Position numbers and translations under genes: made by a program | Shown here: one piece after another, positions 45,701 to 57,445 of the stretch | Numbering within the stretch: position 1 is the stretch's first letter | How the letters are laid out: every line of letters begins with the position of its first letter | Notes under the pieces: generated by a model | Told to the model about the DNA's origin: nothing | Seen by the model: only the letters and a program-made list of their open reading frames with translations | Database searches by the model: none | Origin: Paraphysoderma sedebokerense | Taxonomy: Eukaryota; Blastocladiomycota; Physodermatomycetes; Physodermatales; Physodermataceae | DNA: 64,000 nucleotides | Reading direction: 5' to 3' | Assembly (NCBI GenBank): GCA_025602915.1 | Contig: JAHLJZ010000017.1 | Span: 124,001 to 188,000, forward strand

Positions 45701-46573
45701 CTTGCCACCAGCCCCGCTTTTGTCTCCGAGAAATCAAAGACTTCACGAAGCGGCTTCATTCGTAATCGAAGGTAGAGGTCAATTTTTCTTTTTCCTGTTA
45801 TTCCCTCAGAACATTGTCCTGTGTCCTACTGTTGTTCGATTTGGATAGAAACTAAATTTCTTCTATACATCCATTTTCTATATCGCCATTCCGCGTCGCA
45901 ATTAGACTCTTCTCGCAATCAGATATCTACATCCTCTACGTCCGCCCAACCGCAGTCACCAAATATACCTGTTTCTGATGACCATGCAGTCCTATTTCTC
46001 TCTTTCTTCGAGCAGACAGCCGCATTAAATGCTCTCCAGCAGCCTCAAGATATCGAAGTATTTATGAAATTGATACCCTATTTCACAAGAACCTATGTAC
46101 CTGCTGGCACCGTACTTTGGCTGCCCAACGATTCAGCTACCGAACTTTATGTTGTCGAAAGCGGTGTATTGAATATTGCTTTTCCATCATCATCCAATCC
46201 TTCCGTTGAGTTCCCTTCTTTCAAACGCAGGTCTCACCTCTTCTCGTCTCTCATTCCTCAAGAGTCGTTCACTGCCCTTTCTTCACCGACGGCCTCTATC
46301 GATTCTGATGCTTCTTCGCCTACAACAGCTTTCGATGAAACCATTCTCCCTGGAACTTTTGTTGGGGAAGTTGGGTTCCTCGCTGCATCTGTCCGTCAGA
46401 CTATCTTGAAAGCAAATACCAATGCTGTTTTGTACAAATTGACATACCCCAAATATCTCGAAGCTGTTGAAGAGGAATCGAAAATTGCGACAGTGTTACC
46501 GAAACTAGTGTTGGGAGTGACAATGATGAGAGTAGTACAGGGCTGGAGATGGACTGGTTATAGCTTGATGTAG
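42790..46573 (+). CDS. SulP-family transporter with STAS and C-terminal cyclic-nucleotide-binding-like domain
   Basis: Six exons (42790-42979, 43067-44008, 44072-44487, 44548-45029, 45098-45771, 45906-46573) fit in phase, about 1123 residues. After a Ser/Thr-rich cytosolic N-terminus come 10-12 membrane segments with SulP signatures (LLDAMSYGYIIFPIS, RGGNGSMMIEVIPFL, VGYFLIQTALE, HGFSNMLSGLAGSVQNYLVY). A STAS domain follows (IIKLQGFMFFGTIHQLDKRI, YLILDMHLVTDLDFSAAEGF). After a linker is a CNB-like domain (YFTRTYVPAGTVLWLPNDSA, ELYVVESGVLNI, LPGTFVGEVGFLA). This order matches yeast vacuolar YGR125W and its fungal relatives, whose substrate is not settled; classical SulP proteins carry sulfate. 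An acidic FDETI insertion lies in the CNB part. Confidence 0.88.
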
Positions 46574-47064
46574 GGTTAATATCTAGTTAGTCTATTGTTC
46601 GCGCTTCTGCGATCATGCGCTATAGATATAATCTGGAATTGTCTAATATTTATTAACCATTGATAAACCGCTTGTAGTATTTTATGTTAATTGCGAATCA
46701 CATTTTGCGATTGGCGCATCACAGCAAGAGGAGAAATGAATTGCAATTGTTAAGCATTTTATGTCGAGTACATCTTTACTATGTTCTTGAAAGACGTTTA
46801 TTCTCATTTTTACTGTAGTCTAGAATACATACTCATTCCAAACGTAACACAAAAATGACCTGAATCGGGCCAGCTGATTCAGTTAAAATGTTATTACATG
46901 AGGAATATAAGTTACTATCAAATAATACTCTACATATAATGTCTCTAATTAACACGAATCATTACTTATCACAAGGTGTGCTGGTAGGAACTGGAGCAGC
47001 GGAGATCATTGCAGATGTAGTGGTTGGTTCTAAAAAAGATCTAATGTGAGTAATTCATCAGACG
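46574..47064. other. AT-rich convergent intergenic region
   Basis: Separates the 3' ends of the SulP and LPMO-like genes; no gene or RNA feature was recognised. Confidence 0.5.
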
Positions 47065-48332
47065 TCAAGCACTGCAGTCGAAGAAATAAGAATTACGTTT
47101 CTGCTGCTTTTTACGGGTGATAATCTCTCGAAATTTTTCTTGCATTCTCTGCTTGCGCTCTTTCTTCCCACTTTTCTTTTGGTCTTCAGCATTATCCTTC
47201 GGTCCTTCCTTTGTGTGGTCACTACCACTGCATTTAGCAAGTGAACTAGGACAAGGCATTTCGATTGGTGTAGGAGGAACGTATACTGGCTTCTTAAATT
47301 CAATGTTTGGATCGTGATCGAAAGGAGTATACGTAGGACCCATCTGTCGAGTATACGAGGGGGAAGATGTTACTAATGGAGTAGATTGTGACGCAGAGGT
47401 GGTAGCACTTGCAGTTGCTCGGGGACTTGATGAAGGTGCTTTAGACTGTCCTGATTGTTCCGGTACGTCAGTCTCACAGTCATCTGATGGTTGAGCGGTA
47501 GTAGATGGGTACAAAGAAGCCGCTGAAGTGGAATCAGGTGCTTTCTGGGAAGCAGAAGCTATAGGAGACGATGACGAGGGAGAAGCAGAGTACGACGACG
47601 ATGGAATTGGAGATGAAACTTTGGCGGGTTGAGGGATAGAGCCATAAGACCCGCCTGCCCCACCACCAATGTTGACATCAACACAGGAATCTAATGAAGG
47701 ACACCATCGATCACGGTCAGTTATACGGAGCCAAGCATTTGTGGAGATATGTCCATGAAAGTTACGTACCATAAAATTCAGGAGTTGATGGGTTATGCAT
47801 CGCTTTCACTTCAACTTTAATCACACATTCGCTACATCCAGGATTTGAAGGAATCTTTGCATTAAAGACAGCCCCACTGGAGACACAATTCTCAATAGTT
47901 CCGAGGTCATTCACCAAAGTTTTTGTTTGACGATCGTACAGGCCACCTTTACACGGACCAACATGAGCAGCGCTGTTTCCGATTTCAAAGTTGAGAGCTA
48001 GAGTGGACCCAGCAGATACTGAGCGAGGGGAATTAGGGGAAAGGGCAAGGCAGTCATTTGGTCCAGGGCGATGTTCTCCGGCACCTATTATCCATTTAAA
48101 AAATATTTGGAGTCAGATCGAGAACAAGCGAGTAGGCGTGCCAATCGAAATGAACCAGCTCAATCCAGTTTCAACAAAGATTCTTCATACCTCCAACAGG
48201 CCAAAATCTTGCGTTTGCGGGACTCTTGATGAGACTTTCTCTGGAGTTGAATAATGTGAAATGTGCAGACGACATGTCTGTGAATGTCATAGTGGCAAGA
48301 GCCAACAGTAGGAGTTTGGAATTAAGACTCAT
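47065..48332 (-). CDS. Secreted LPMO-like copper protein with Ser/Pro-rich linker and basic tail
   Basis: Three exons (48191-48332, 47770-48084, 47065-47690) give 360 residues. A signal peptide (MSLNSKLLLLALATMTF...MSSA) is followed immediately by HFTLF, so cleavage would expose an N-terminal His, the first ligand of a copper histidine brace. A second His lies in SAAHVGPCKGGLYD, which matches the AHxGxC element of lytic polysaccharide monooxygenases. The domain ends STPEFYDSCVDVNI, like the FYNCxDV end of AA10/AA11-type folds, with Tyr as axial ligand. Six Cys are spread over the domain. A Ser/Pro/Ala/Thr linker (probably O-glycosylated) leads to a Cys pair and an unusual Lys/Arg-rich end. 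Chitin or other polysaccharide oxidation is likely but not shown; an X325-type copper-binding role is the alternative. Confidence 0.75.
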
Positions 48333-48934
48333 AATTTAAGTAGATGTCCGTTAAAGAGTAGGAATGTGATTCTGAAAGATTACATGAAGAACTAGATGGC
48401 TTTTATATCTTTAGCTATCTAAAAATAGACATTTCTCCTTGTGAGGATCAGAACAGTAAAGGATCAGCAAATTTGGCGCCGAAAATTGATGTTTCACAGA
48501 AATGATTGTGATAAAATATTCAAAGCATTTGAAAACGGAGGGGGCTTCCTATTATGGCAAGTCGAAAATGTGAAAACCTAAATTGGAACCGCTCACGGTG
48601 AATTTGGATAATCTGTGTAATGAGAAGTGCACTTGTGTTCTCAACTTTAGGATTCGCGTTATGATCCGGGACGAAGATCAGCTATAGCTAATTTTAGAGT
48701 AGCAATAGTAGCAATGACTGAGTTCGCACTCCAAAACAAGAGAGATACGTTGATAGAAACATGATCCCGCCATATCTGGGGTATCAATATCATACCACGT
48801 TGCCCGGCCATTAACTTAAAACATCAGTTTATTTTCTAGTTGATATATTATATATTCTTATTTACGTATAATACAGGGGGTTTAGGGCTCTACAATTTGA
48901 TAAGTTAATAAACATTGATGCCTGGCAATATAAA
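48333..48934. other. Upstream region of the LPMO-like gene
   Basis: No coding frame or RNA gene seen; AT-rich with short direct runs only. Confidence 0.45.
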
Positions 48935-49698
48935 TCATGATAGAACCGAGTTTGCGTCCGACTGGCGAAAAGATTAGAATAGCAAACGTGCCTAAAAAGC
49001 ATAAACAGGGAAGAAATGGAGATCAAAATTCGATGACCGGGTAATTTCAATTGATTGTTGAACGCATCATGAGAAAAACCAACCTTCTTTCTTTCAGGGG
49101 TTCCCATAATCACATCGTCATCATCGTCGTCACTTGTTTCATTTTCTATATCTTTGTTCGGAGCGATGTCACTGTTGAGACGTCGTTTAAGTCGTCTTTC
49201 CTCTTTCTTTTCTTGTTCATACTTTTCCACAAACGCGAACAGTCTGTTACGATCCGCAGAGCGGGAGATTGGTTGTGAATTGTCTATTTCGGTTTCACTA
49301 CCGCCGCTGATAGATTGCTGAGTTGGATATATCTTAGAGCCGTAGAAATCCGGTTTCATGCTATGCGATTTTGATGGAGCTTTCATATTTTCCATCTTTC
49401 TATGGGTAGCATCAGAAGAGGAAGTGGGATGGAAGCTTTTTGATCTTGACATTCCTTTCTTTTCAGTTGACGTTACGATTTTAGCTGTAGATGGCAATTG
49501 TAGTAAACTTGAGGATCGAGGTTCAAGCGCCCCCTTGGCCGGTTGCGTTCCAGTGGCGCTAGGTCCAGGATCCCTTTGAATGGGTGAAACATCAACCGAC
49601 AAGTCGAATGACGAAAAATTATTCGGATTAGGCATTGCAAATTGAGAGGAAGTATTCGAAACTGACGATGTTCGGCTTAAATTGGGATGCCCACTCAT
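48935..49698 (-). CDS. Ser-rich hypothetical protein with acidic/basic C-terminal segment
   Basis: Exon 1 is 49084-49698 and starts MSGHPNLSRTSS; a 27-nt terminal exon, 48935-48961, adds SDANSVLS and a TGA (donor AAG|GTTGGT, acceptor CGCCAG). The product is 213 residues, Ser/Pro/Lys-rich and mostly disordered. Near the end it has a predicted helix (LFAFVEKYEQEKKEERRLKR) and a run of Asp followed by VIMGTPERKK, a CDK-like or nuclear-type motif. No family recognised. It lies 96 bp downstream of RAD9 on the same strand. The intron is inferred; reading straight through exon 1 gives a longer, less plausible hydrophobic end. Confidence 0.5.
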
Positions 49699-49793
49699 AG
49701 GCTTTTGAATTCAATCCAATCCAATCGCGATTGGAATACAAATAAAATGAAACCGAAAGCAAACGAATTACATCGTATGAAATATTAGTTGAC

Positions 49794-52448
49794 TTAGACA
49801 TGTGACGACAAAAGGTGGAGGCGTACCGTGCTCTGACATCTCTTCTTCAGCTCATTCTCTTGGAAGGAAACGGCAAACGAATCCCCTAAGGAAGGTGCAG
49901 TAAGAGGGGCTTAATAGTAGGATTAATTTATTAGTCAGACCATGAATAAAAGATAAATGACAAAGGAAGTTTGAGCTGAACTCACCTGCCACATCAATAT
50001 CATTCGATGTATTTGGATTCTGATTCGACGAAGACTGATGTAGAAAGGAATCGAACTGTATTCTGTCTTTGCCTTGCTCTACTGCCTCAGCATTTAAATT
50101 TTTTTCATCGAAATCCATACTGAAATCGTTGTGGACACCACTGCGTTCTAAGTTAGGTTGTTTGGAATCTGTTCGATAAAATATGAATAAGATGATTAGC
50201 TTGCGAGCACATCGATTAGTTAACAGTTGCAAATGAATACGCAGATACCTTTGGCGATTTGACATTTTAGATCTACTCCTGATCTCAACAGATTGCTGTC
50301 GGTTTGAGCATTTACGGAAGTTTCGTCGCCTTGACAGGCACCGTTCTTACTCTTACTGGCCCTACTTCGTCGAACTATCGGCTCATCATAGTCTTCGCCG
50401 ATCGGGAACTGTTCGTCAGCAGCCGCTGCAACAGCGCTGTCTTCACCTTCATTGGATGTGCGACTGACTTGTATTGATCGAGGGTTTTGGCCCTGACCAC
50501 CGTCATTTTGAATATGCTTTCTTCCATCCTTGATAAGCTGATTTTGTTTTGAGGGTTGAGGATGAAGACTGGTGACCTCTAAATCCATACTGATATCTCC
50601 CTGGCCATAGACTTCATCATCTTCACTTGACAATCCGGAACGTCTAAATAACCTTTGTCGTTTCTTAATCACCTTATTACCATTGCCGGCTTCAAGAACC
50701 GGATTCATCGGGTTTTCCTTTTCAAATTCTACATCATAATTGGCATTTTGCTTAATATCAGAAGGTTTAGGTGGCGACACAGGAGCATCGTAACGGTCCT
50801 CATCGTCATCCTCCTGAATTGTGCTGATTCCCGAGGCTCTATTCCTCACTCCAGTTGAAGCGTGTGAACGTCGATATTGGCTCTGAGTTTGCATTGACGC
50901 ATCTAGGGTTACTTGGTCGTCCACTGTGGCGAGAACAAAATCGGCGAGGAACAGATCAGAAGACTGAATTGCTAACATTAGGGGTCTATAGAATATGGCA
51001 AAATAAGAAGAGTGAAGTAAGCATATTGTTTAAAAGTGCTCAAAGAGACGAATGAAAAATTATAAATGCCGCGATACAAACGTTCCACCCCGTTCAAAGA
51101 AGCCGGAAATAGTCTGGCCCATGGACTCAGCAAATGTAAGGACAGCCTATATCAATAAATAAAATTTCCGAAGTGTCGCAATGTTCTACTTCAGATATCT
51201 TTGCAGAGCCGCCGAGGGGAATATACTAACCTTAAATTCCTTCATGCTAAATGTCAAGTTTGAAGGAAACTGGATCTCGTACATATCAAACTCCATTGGG
51301 TCGATATTAATTTCAGTCTGCATATCCATAGTCAATGCTGAGAACATGAGGTTTCTGTGTTAGTTCGTCCATTTAACTACAGTAAAATGATCTCAAACCA
51401 ACCTTTCCCAATTCCTTCCACTCGTTCGACAAAACTTCTCATTCGAACAATATCATTCGCAAACGATACGGTCATTTCTTCCAGCTTATTATGGAAGTGA
51501 CTGAGCCAGTCGCTTAAAATTTGCGGAGACGCAATCAGTCGATGAGGGCACTGATGTTTACTGTAGATTGCGTGCAGATTGGTACATGGAGAAAAGTTTA
51601 ACTTGTGTATTTTCGTAATTCCTATAGAACATTCAATTAATGTCTTAAATGCAATACGCAGATTTTTCATGCAACATGGAAAACCTCAATACCACGTAGA
51701 ATAGGTAGTGGAACACAATTCCTGGACTTCTCAAGGACAATTCTTCGAATAACATCAAAAACTTACCAAATAAACATTTCAATTCAATCGATAATCGTGA
51801 CTCTTCAGAATTCTTTTCAATTTTGAAAATACATTTCTCCACGTTCTTGGCGACATTGGATTTGAGTTTGAAAATGTTGTAAACAGGCTGTCACCGCGTT
51901 CGGTTAGAGTTAAGCCAAAAGATCAGACGAATAAGGTCAATCAAATGCGCAATTAAGACATAGAATATATGGATTGAAGTAATTGAGAGAATATTACCTT
52001 CAGCAACAATTTGCACTGAACACAGGGCTCTTCTTCGATCGATATGTCTTCAGCGATTTTGTCCGTGACCTCGTAAAAATCGAAGAATTTCGGGGCAAAC
52101 TGAAAGACTGCAAACGCAGACTTGGATGAATTTACAGTTGAGAATTGCAGCTACAGTATGTGTTAGCCATATCAGATAGCAGCAATGAAAGACTGAAACT
52201 TTCGGTGGCTGAACACTCTCAACCAAAGGAACATGGCGGGAGAATACTGACTTTATGAGGTCTGGCTTCTACGAACAGTTCATCCCCAATTTTCAGAAGG
52301 CATTGAAGAAATTTAGCGAAGGCTGTTTGGATATTGAAGATGAAGAGTGAGTGACTTTAAATCGAATAGAAGCTAGGCCGCCCATGATCAGATGAGTGAA
52401 GAGTAATTACATACTTTTGAGAGCGGAACCTGGAAGGACAGCCTCCAT
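49794..52448 (-). CDS. RAD9: DNA-damage checkpoint clamp subunit RAD9
   Basis: About ten exons; the first two are 52415-52448 (MEAVLPGSALK) and 52252-52322. The chain is roughly 590 residues. PCNA-like clamp segments appear in order: TFAKFLQCLLKIGDELFVEA, SSKSAFAVFQF, LLASPQ-type IASPQILSDWLSHF, ALTMDMQTEINIDP and the highly conserved FAESMGQTISGFFERGG followed by TPLMLAI and ADFVLATV. The last 300 residues form the disordered Rad9 tail, rich in Ser/Glu, normally phosphorylated by ATR/CK2 and binding TopBP1. Rad9 with Hus1 and Rad1 forms the 9-1-1 clamp loaded at damaged DNA. The final exon (DSFAVSFQENELKKRCQS) is short and less certain. It is divergent from UTP6. Confidence 0.88.
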
Positions 52449-53469
52449 CTTGACGACACAAAGAAACAGTGGGAAATGTGTATAAGAATAAACAGTCGAT
52501 TACTACGGATTAGATAATTGTTTTTGGTTGATCCACACCGGTCTCGACACCTGTGTGATTAGGATGGACAATTGATCGCGGACGCTAAGTCGCGACAGTT
52601 CAAATTGTACATGGAGGATCTCATTGTCAAATCAACATTTAGACCAGCATTTGTATTCTCTGCCAGTCGCAGCTTTTTATAGCTAGGTATAATATACGTT
52701 ATATCGTTAAAATACGAAACAAGGCACATTTCGAATGAGTATGGATTGGGTAACAGGGCATTTCTCAGTACTGAAGCTTTCTCAGAATTTCTAGGAAGCT
52801 GCCAATTATCTGATTATACTGAGTTTGTAAAAAGCAGATGTAAAATCAATAAAGCGTAGTTGAAGGGATGCTTCTGTAATACATTGATAACCCGTTATGT
52901 TGTTCAGAGTTAATCACCGACATCGAAGCAATTATTCTCATCTTCCGCCTTTTATTCGTCCTTCGACAGTTTCTGCCGTAGAGAATAACGCTAGCAGCAG
53001 CACATTCAATACCAACCAATGCCGAGCGGAACCTATTTTGGATTTGGAGCAATTGGCCGCACCTTCACAATTGAATCAGGGAACGGGAGAAGTAATGAAT
53101 ATATGATAAACTCTTATGGAAACAGTAATCACTTCAAAACTGAAACGGCGCGCCGTACATCAATTGATGCAATAACACTGTTGGTTACACATGCAGTCTT
53201 CCAACCACTAAAATCTCCAAGATTTGTCATATTTGACAAGGCAATTTATATTTCATGGTCATTTCCCGGATTCATCAAATTGAGATGGTACAAATATAAC
53301 ACGAAAGGGAATCAGGAGTTTAGGTCACTCACGTGATGCGTCACCTGGTAACCGTAAACAAGAATTTCCCGTCGCTGCTGGAGCATCCTCCTTCATAGTT
53401 AAAAGCGAACTTATTCTGGAATTTGTCTCGCCAACTTTCCAATTGTAACTCAGGAACTTTTTCATAATC
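52449..53469. other. Divergent promoter region of RAD9 and UTP6, 1 kb
   Basis: Short plus-strand frames at 52897-53336 lack recognisable domains and are not called. The TCACGTGA octamer at 53329-53336 lies 134 bases upstream of UTP6. Confidence 0.45.
53329..53336. promoter_or_regulatory. TCACGTGA octamer (CACGTG E-box)
   Basis: Perfect palindrome upstream of UTP6, followed by GCGTCACC. It is the second of three copies in upstream regions of this window. Confidence 0.45.
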
Positions 53470-56037
53470 ATGGCCGAATCAGTACATTTCTATCTGGAGC
53501 AAATGCTTCCAGAGCTGCAAGATTTGCAACGAAAAGGGTTGTTCAGTCCGGTAATTATACGCCTTGCCCATTTCCTTTATTTCCTTTGCGTCAATTTCCT
53601 CAATCTAATCGATATCAAAATAGGCTGAAGTCAAGTCGATCGTTAAAAAGCGCACCGAATTTGAGTACGCTCTTAAAAAGAGAATTAATAAAAAGGTTGA
53701 TTACTTACGATATATCGAATACGAAATGAATTTGGAAACTTTAAGGAAGAAGAGAAGAGCACGAGGTGGGTACTTTCATTATCCTTGTAATCTGATGTAT
53801 TGCTCATTTCCTTGAAATTATTGTTCTGATTCTTCTCAGCGCCGAGCTCGAAAACCGGGCCAAGTGACTTCGCCGGCCCGAAACGCATTCATTTCATTTT
53901 CAAACGAGCTTTGAAAAAGTTTCCTGGCGATATCAATCTATGGGTGCAATACATTCAATATGCTCAGAGAATTAAAAGTTATAAATCTCTAGGGCAAATT
54001 TTTGCTAGGTCAGTTTAGCCCTCATAATTTATCAGTGATTTCTTAATGCGATTGACATACTAACGACAAACTTGCGTATAGAGCTCTCCAATTACACCCT
54101 CACAACCATAAACTCTGGATTCTCGCCGCAGATTATGAAAACACCACCAATGCAAACACTTCTGGTGCTCGAGTCTTGTTGCAGAGAGCGTTACGTTTAA
54201 ATCCAGAATCCACCGATCTGTGGTTATCTTATTTCACCTTAGAAATGAATTGGGTTGATAAAGTAAGGGAGCGAAGAAGGGTGTTACTTGGAGAAAAAGA
54301 TGATCACTTAAAGTTATATGGAAGTGAATCTGACGACCAGCAAAGTGAAAATGACGACGACGCGGCTCTTTCAGGGTCAGATGCAGAAAGGGATGAGCAC
54401 ACAAAGGTATAATTATTTCTGTACGTCAAATCACTCTCTATGTATTTACTGAATGTTTCGTTCTCTGCGTTTTGACACAAAGCCCAAGTCGCTCAGTATA
54501 CCGAGTTTACCGAACGAGCCGAAGATGAAGAACTCGAAACTTAAATTTCAAAATGTTCCTAATGGCGACGAAGCATCTATGTCTGAAGATAATCCTTTCT
54601 TTCAATATATTATCCCTCGCGCTGTCTATAAAAATGCTATCAAGGCAGTCCCCAACGACCTTACTTTTCGGACCGAATTCTTATCTATTTATTCTAAATA
54701 TGAAGCGACTGAAATTGCACGGGAGGAGGTTTATCAGACTCTGATGGAAAATTTTGCGTCTGATTCTAAGGCTCTCTCCATCGTGTTTTCGAGACATATC
54801 AGTTCAACGTTACCAACGTCTCCAGCGTTTCCGAGGCAATTGAAGATGGTCGTGGACGATTTCGTCGGATATTGTGATGATAACAATTTGGACGATGACC
54901 TGGTTCGCGGTCTATATGAGGAATTCTGCAGTTTGCTTGTTAGGCTCCTTCAAACTGTTCAGGACAGTAATTTGGTGAGTTTGCTGAAATAACATTTTGA
55001 ACAGACACGTCGCTGAATACTGATTGATTTATATGCTTTTGAATCAGAAACTTTATGTTGCCACCATTCTCATTCGTACCGTCGAGACAGTGCTGTCAAC
55101 CGAAAAATTCTACCCGTCTCTCATCTCGTATCTCGTAGTCAACCACAGTGAGATAACAGACCATGTCGCGTCAACTTCTTCGAATCTAAAGTTCCCTGAT
55201 GAAGAAGCAATTTTGGAAAAAGCTGTATCCTCATATCCGTCAAACCCAAAAATTCAACTAATGTATCTTACTCACTTTGCCTCGGCACAGAATTATGAAG
55301 CAGCTATGCGCCAAGTACCATTAACGATGGATGGAAAAGGAAGAGTGATTCTTGAATACCTGAAATTTCTATTGAAGGATGATGCAGCAAGGTCGAATTA
55401 CTCAGATATCAAGAACACTGTGGATTCGTTTTGGAAAGAATTAGGGCTTTTGTCGCGTAATGAGTCAGATGAGCACAACCATGGACTCGATACAGAATTC
55501 TTGAACGTTTGGTTGGTATGGGTGGCAGGAAAGTTTGATTTGAAAGAAATGCGATTGGCTTATAATCGGTACCTATCCTGCCGTTTCTTGCTTGTGATGA
55601 AGTTGCCGAACTAATTTTTTTTGAATCTTAATGCTTTAGGTTATTATCCATAACATTACGAATTTCAGCTTCCCTACTCAAAACACTTATTCAGATTGAA
55701 CAATCATCGCTTGAGAATGTTGTCGATCAGAAAACTCGAAATGAATCATTGTCAGCGATTCGAAAATTATACGAACGAATAATTGCATTGTCCGATAATG
55801 GTCACGACATCGGTAAGCCATTAATTACACTTTTCCAATATCAACTTACTTACTAACGAAATACTATTGTGCACAGATTCATGGATCTCGTATATCAAGT
55901 TCGAGACATCTCTCAAAAACTTCACTAAAACCCAAGAGTTACATTGGAAAGCGAAGAAAAATTTTGAGAAGTACGACTCGCTTTTAGAAATGTTCGAAGA
56001 GCGTTTTGCTGCGTTAGAAAATGATGCTTCTAGCTGA
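53470..56037 (+). CDS. UTP6: U3 snoRNP / small-subunit processome protein UTP6
   Basis: Eight exons (53470-53550, 53624-53765, 53840-54008, 54082-54406, 54483-54974, 55048-55568, 55640-55812, 55877-56037) join in phase to 687 residues. The N-terminus shows the Utp6 signature: VHFYLEQMLPELQDLQRKGL, IVKKRTEFEYALKKR and DYLRYIEYEMNLETLRKKR. HAT (half-a-TPR) repeats follow (NLWVQYIQYA, KLWILAADYE, DLWLSYFTLEMNWVDKVRER). An acidic insert (ESDDQQSENDDDAA) precedes the helical C-terminal half, ending with another HAT-like unit (SWISYIKFE). Utp6 belongs to the UTP-B module needed for early 18S rRNA processing in the nucleolus. Confidence 0.93.
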
Positions 56038-56345
56038 AGGATACGGCCATGATCTACCTGTCAATTATTTGAAATAAATTAAGTTTCATTAAGTTTCAAG
56101 GGTCTAAAATAACCTTTCATTAGAATGAAGTGGTGAATGCTGACTGATTTGATGATAATTGAAACTGACATGCACAATCGCCCAGTATTTGATGCGAATC
56201 TTATATGATATATAGGAGTGAGAGTCCCACTGTTCCGAAATCACGTGATCTTAGATTTCCACTTTGATTCCACTTAGCGCAAGGCCCCCGGCAAAACTGG
56301 GATATGACTGGGCGGGAAACCAACAGCAATTTAAATCATCAGAAC
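56038..56345. other. UTP6-RBM18 intergenic region
   Basis: Holds the RBM18 promoter with a TCACGTGA octamer at 56241-56248; no other feature seen. Confidence 0.5.
56241..56248. promoter_or_regulatory. TCACGTGA octamer (CACGTG E-box)
   Basis: Perfect palindrome 98 bases upstream of the RBM18 start codon; third copy of the element in an upstream region of this window. Confidence 0.45.
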
Positions 56346-57445
56346 ATGGAATCGGACGGCACCAAAGAGCTTCCATCTACAAGCGACAATTCGCAATCAG
56401 AGGAGCAGGATATACATCTGCATGTCCCCTCAGAGTCAGAATCAAGAGTACGTTTTGAACATCTTTAGATATCACTTATCGGTTATTTGCTCGTCGACCC
56501 CATTTGGTTGACCGCACAGTCACCAAGAATTTCCTGAATAGTATAACTAACTATCTTTAGCCAACCTCAAATGATATACCCTCTGATCGACGACTCTATA
56601 TCGGTAATCTTCATCCAAAAGTAGACGAATACACTCTATTGATAATATTGAAACCGTATGGAAAAATTACTAGTTTTGATTATATGTGGCACTTACATGG
56701 TCCTAGAAGAGGTGAACCTAGGGGCTATGCATTTGTAGAGTTTGAAAGGGCAGAGGTTTGTGTAGAATATTCACCGTCATGGACCGAACGTTGCGCAGTA
56801 TTGCGATGAACTGTGGGATCGTTTTGATACGCAACGAAAGGTAACGAGAGTAGATGTCGCACATTTAACATTACTTTCTTGAATTTCTGCTATTAGGACG
56901 CTGAAAAAGCGATTGCGGAGTTAAACGGGAGGTCGTTACATGGCAGGCATGTTGTTGTACACTTTGCATTAAACGTATGTACTGTCCCGGTTTTAAAACC
57001 GAAGTATGAAAGTCTTAGCATGTTTATGTCCGATCTGACATCGCTCCCGTTGTCTTCTTTCTCCCCCGTATATGTTATGGCTAATTACGCTCATCAACAG
57101 TCACAGTACGAAGAAATCAAGTCAATATCATCTACCCGACGAGGGAAAATTCCGGCACATCCCTCAACGGCGACATCATCCTCTTCTTCAACCGTTTCCT
57201 CCCTTCGTGGCCATTCCCACTCATCCCAAAATACGGCATCTTCAACGACTAATATAGCAGTCGCAAAGCTTACCAAGTTGGCAAAGAAATCAACTGATGG
57301 GAAGATATTAGAGTTGGAAAGGAAACTGGGTATGGGAGGGAAAAGTAACGATAGAGGCTCAGGGCCCAGGGGAAGAGAGGATAGGGCTAGCGGCTCCAGG
57401 TACTCAAATGTTGGCGGGGACGGGAGGAGGCATCGGCCTTATTGA
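56346..57445 (+). CDS. RBM18: RNA-binding protein 18 (RRM protein)
   Basis: Four exons (56346-56447, 56561-56755, 56897-56974, 57101-57445) give 239 residues. A single RRM spans exons 2-3: RNP2 is RLYIGNL, RNP1 is RGYAFVEF, and AEKAIAELNGRSLHGRHVVV completes the fold. The linker PHGPRRGEPRG-type (HGPRRGEPRG) before RNP1 and the late segment AKLTKLAKKSTDGKILELER are RBM18 features. The tail is Gly/Arg/Ser-rich. Between exons 2 and 3 the sequence 56799-56840 could be a 42-nt in-frame cassette exon (YCDELWDRFDTQRK). RBM18 homologues are conserved from fungi to humans; the RNA target is not established. Confidence 0.88.

Noticed and set aside
52897-53336. Plus-strand frames in the RAD9/UTP6 interval
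   Set aside because: Short, overlapping, without domains; not joined in phase to UTP6 exon 1.
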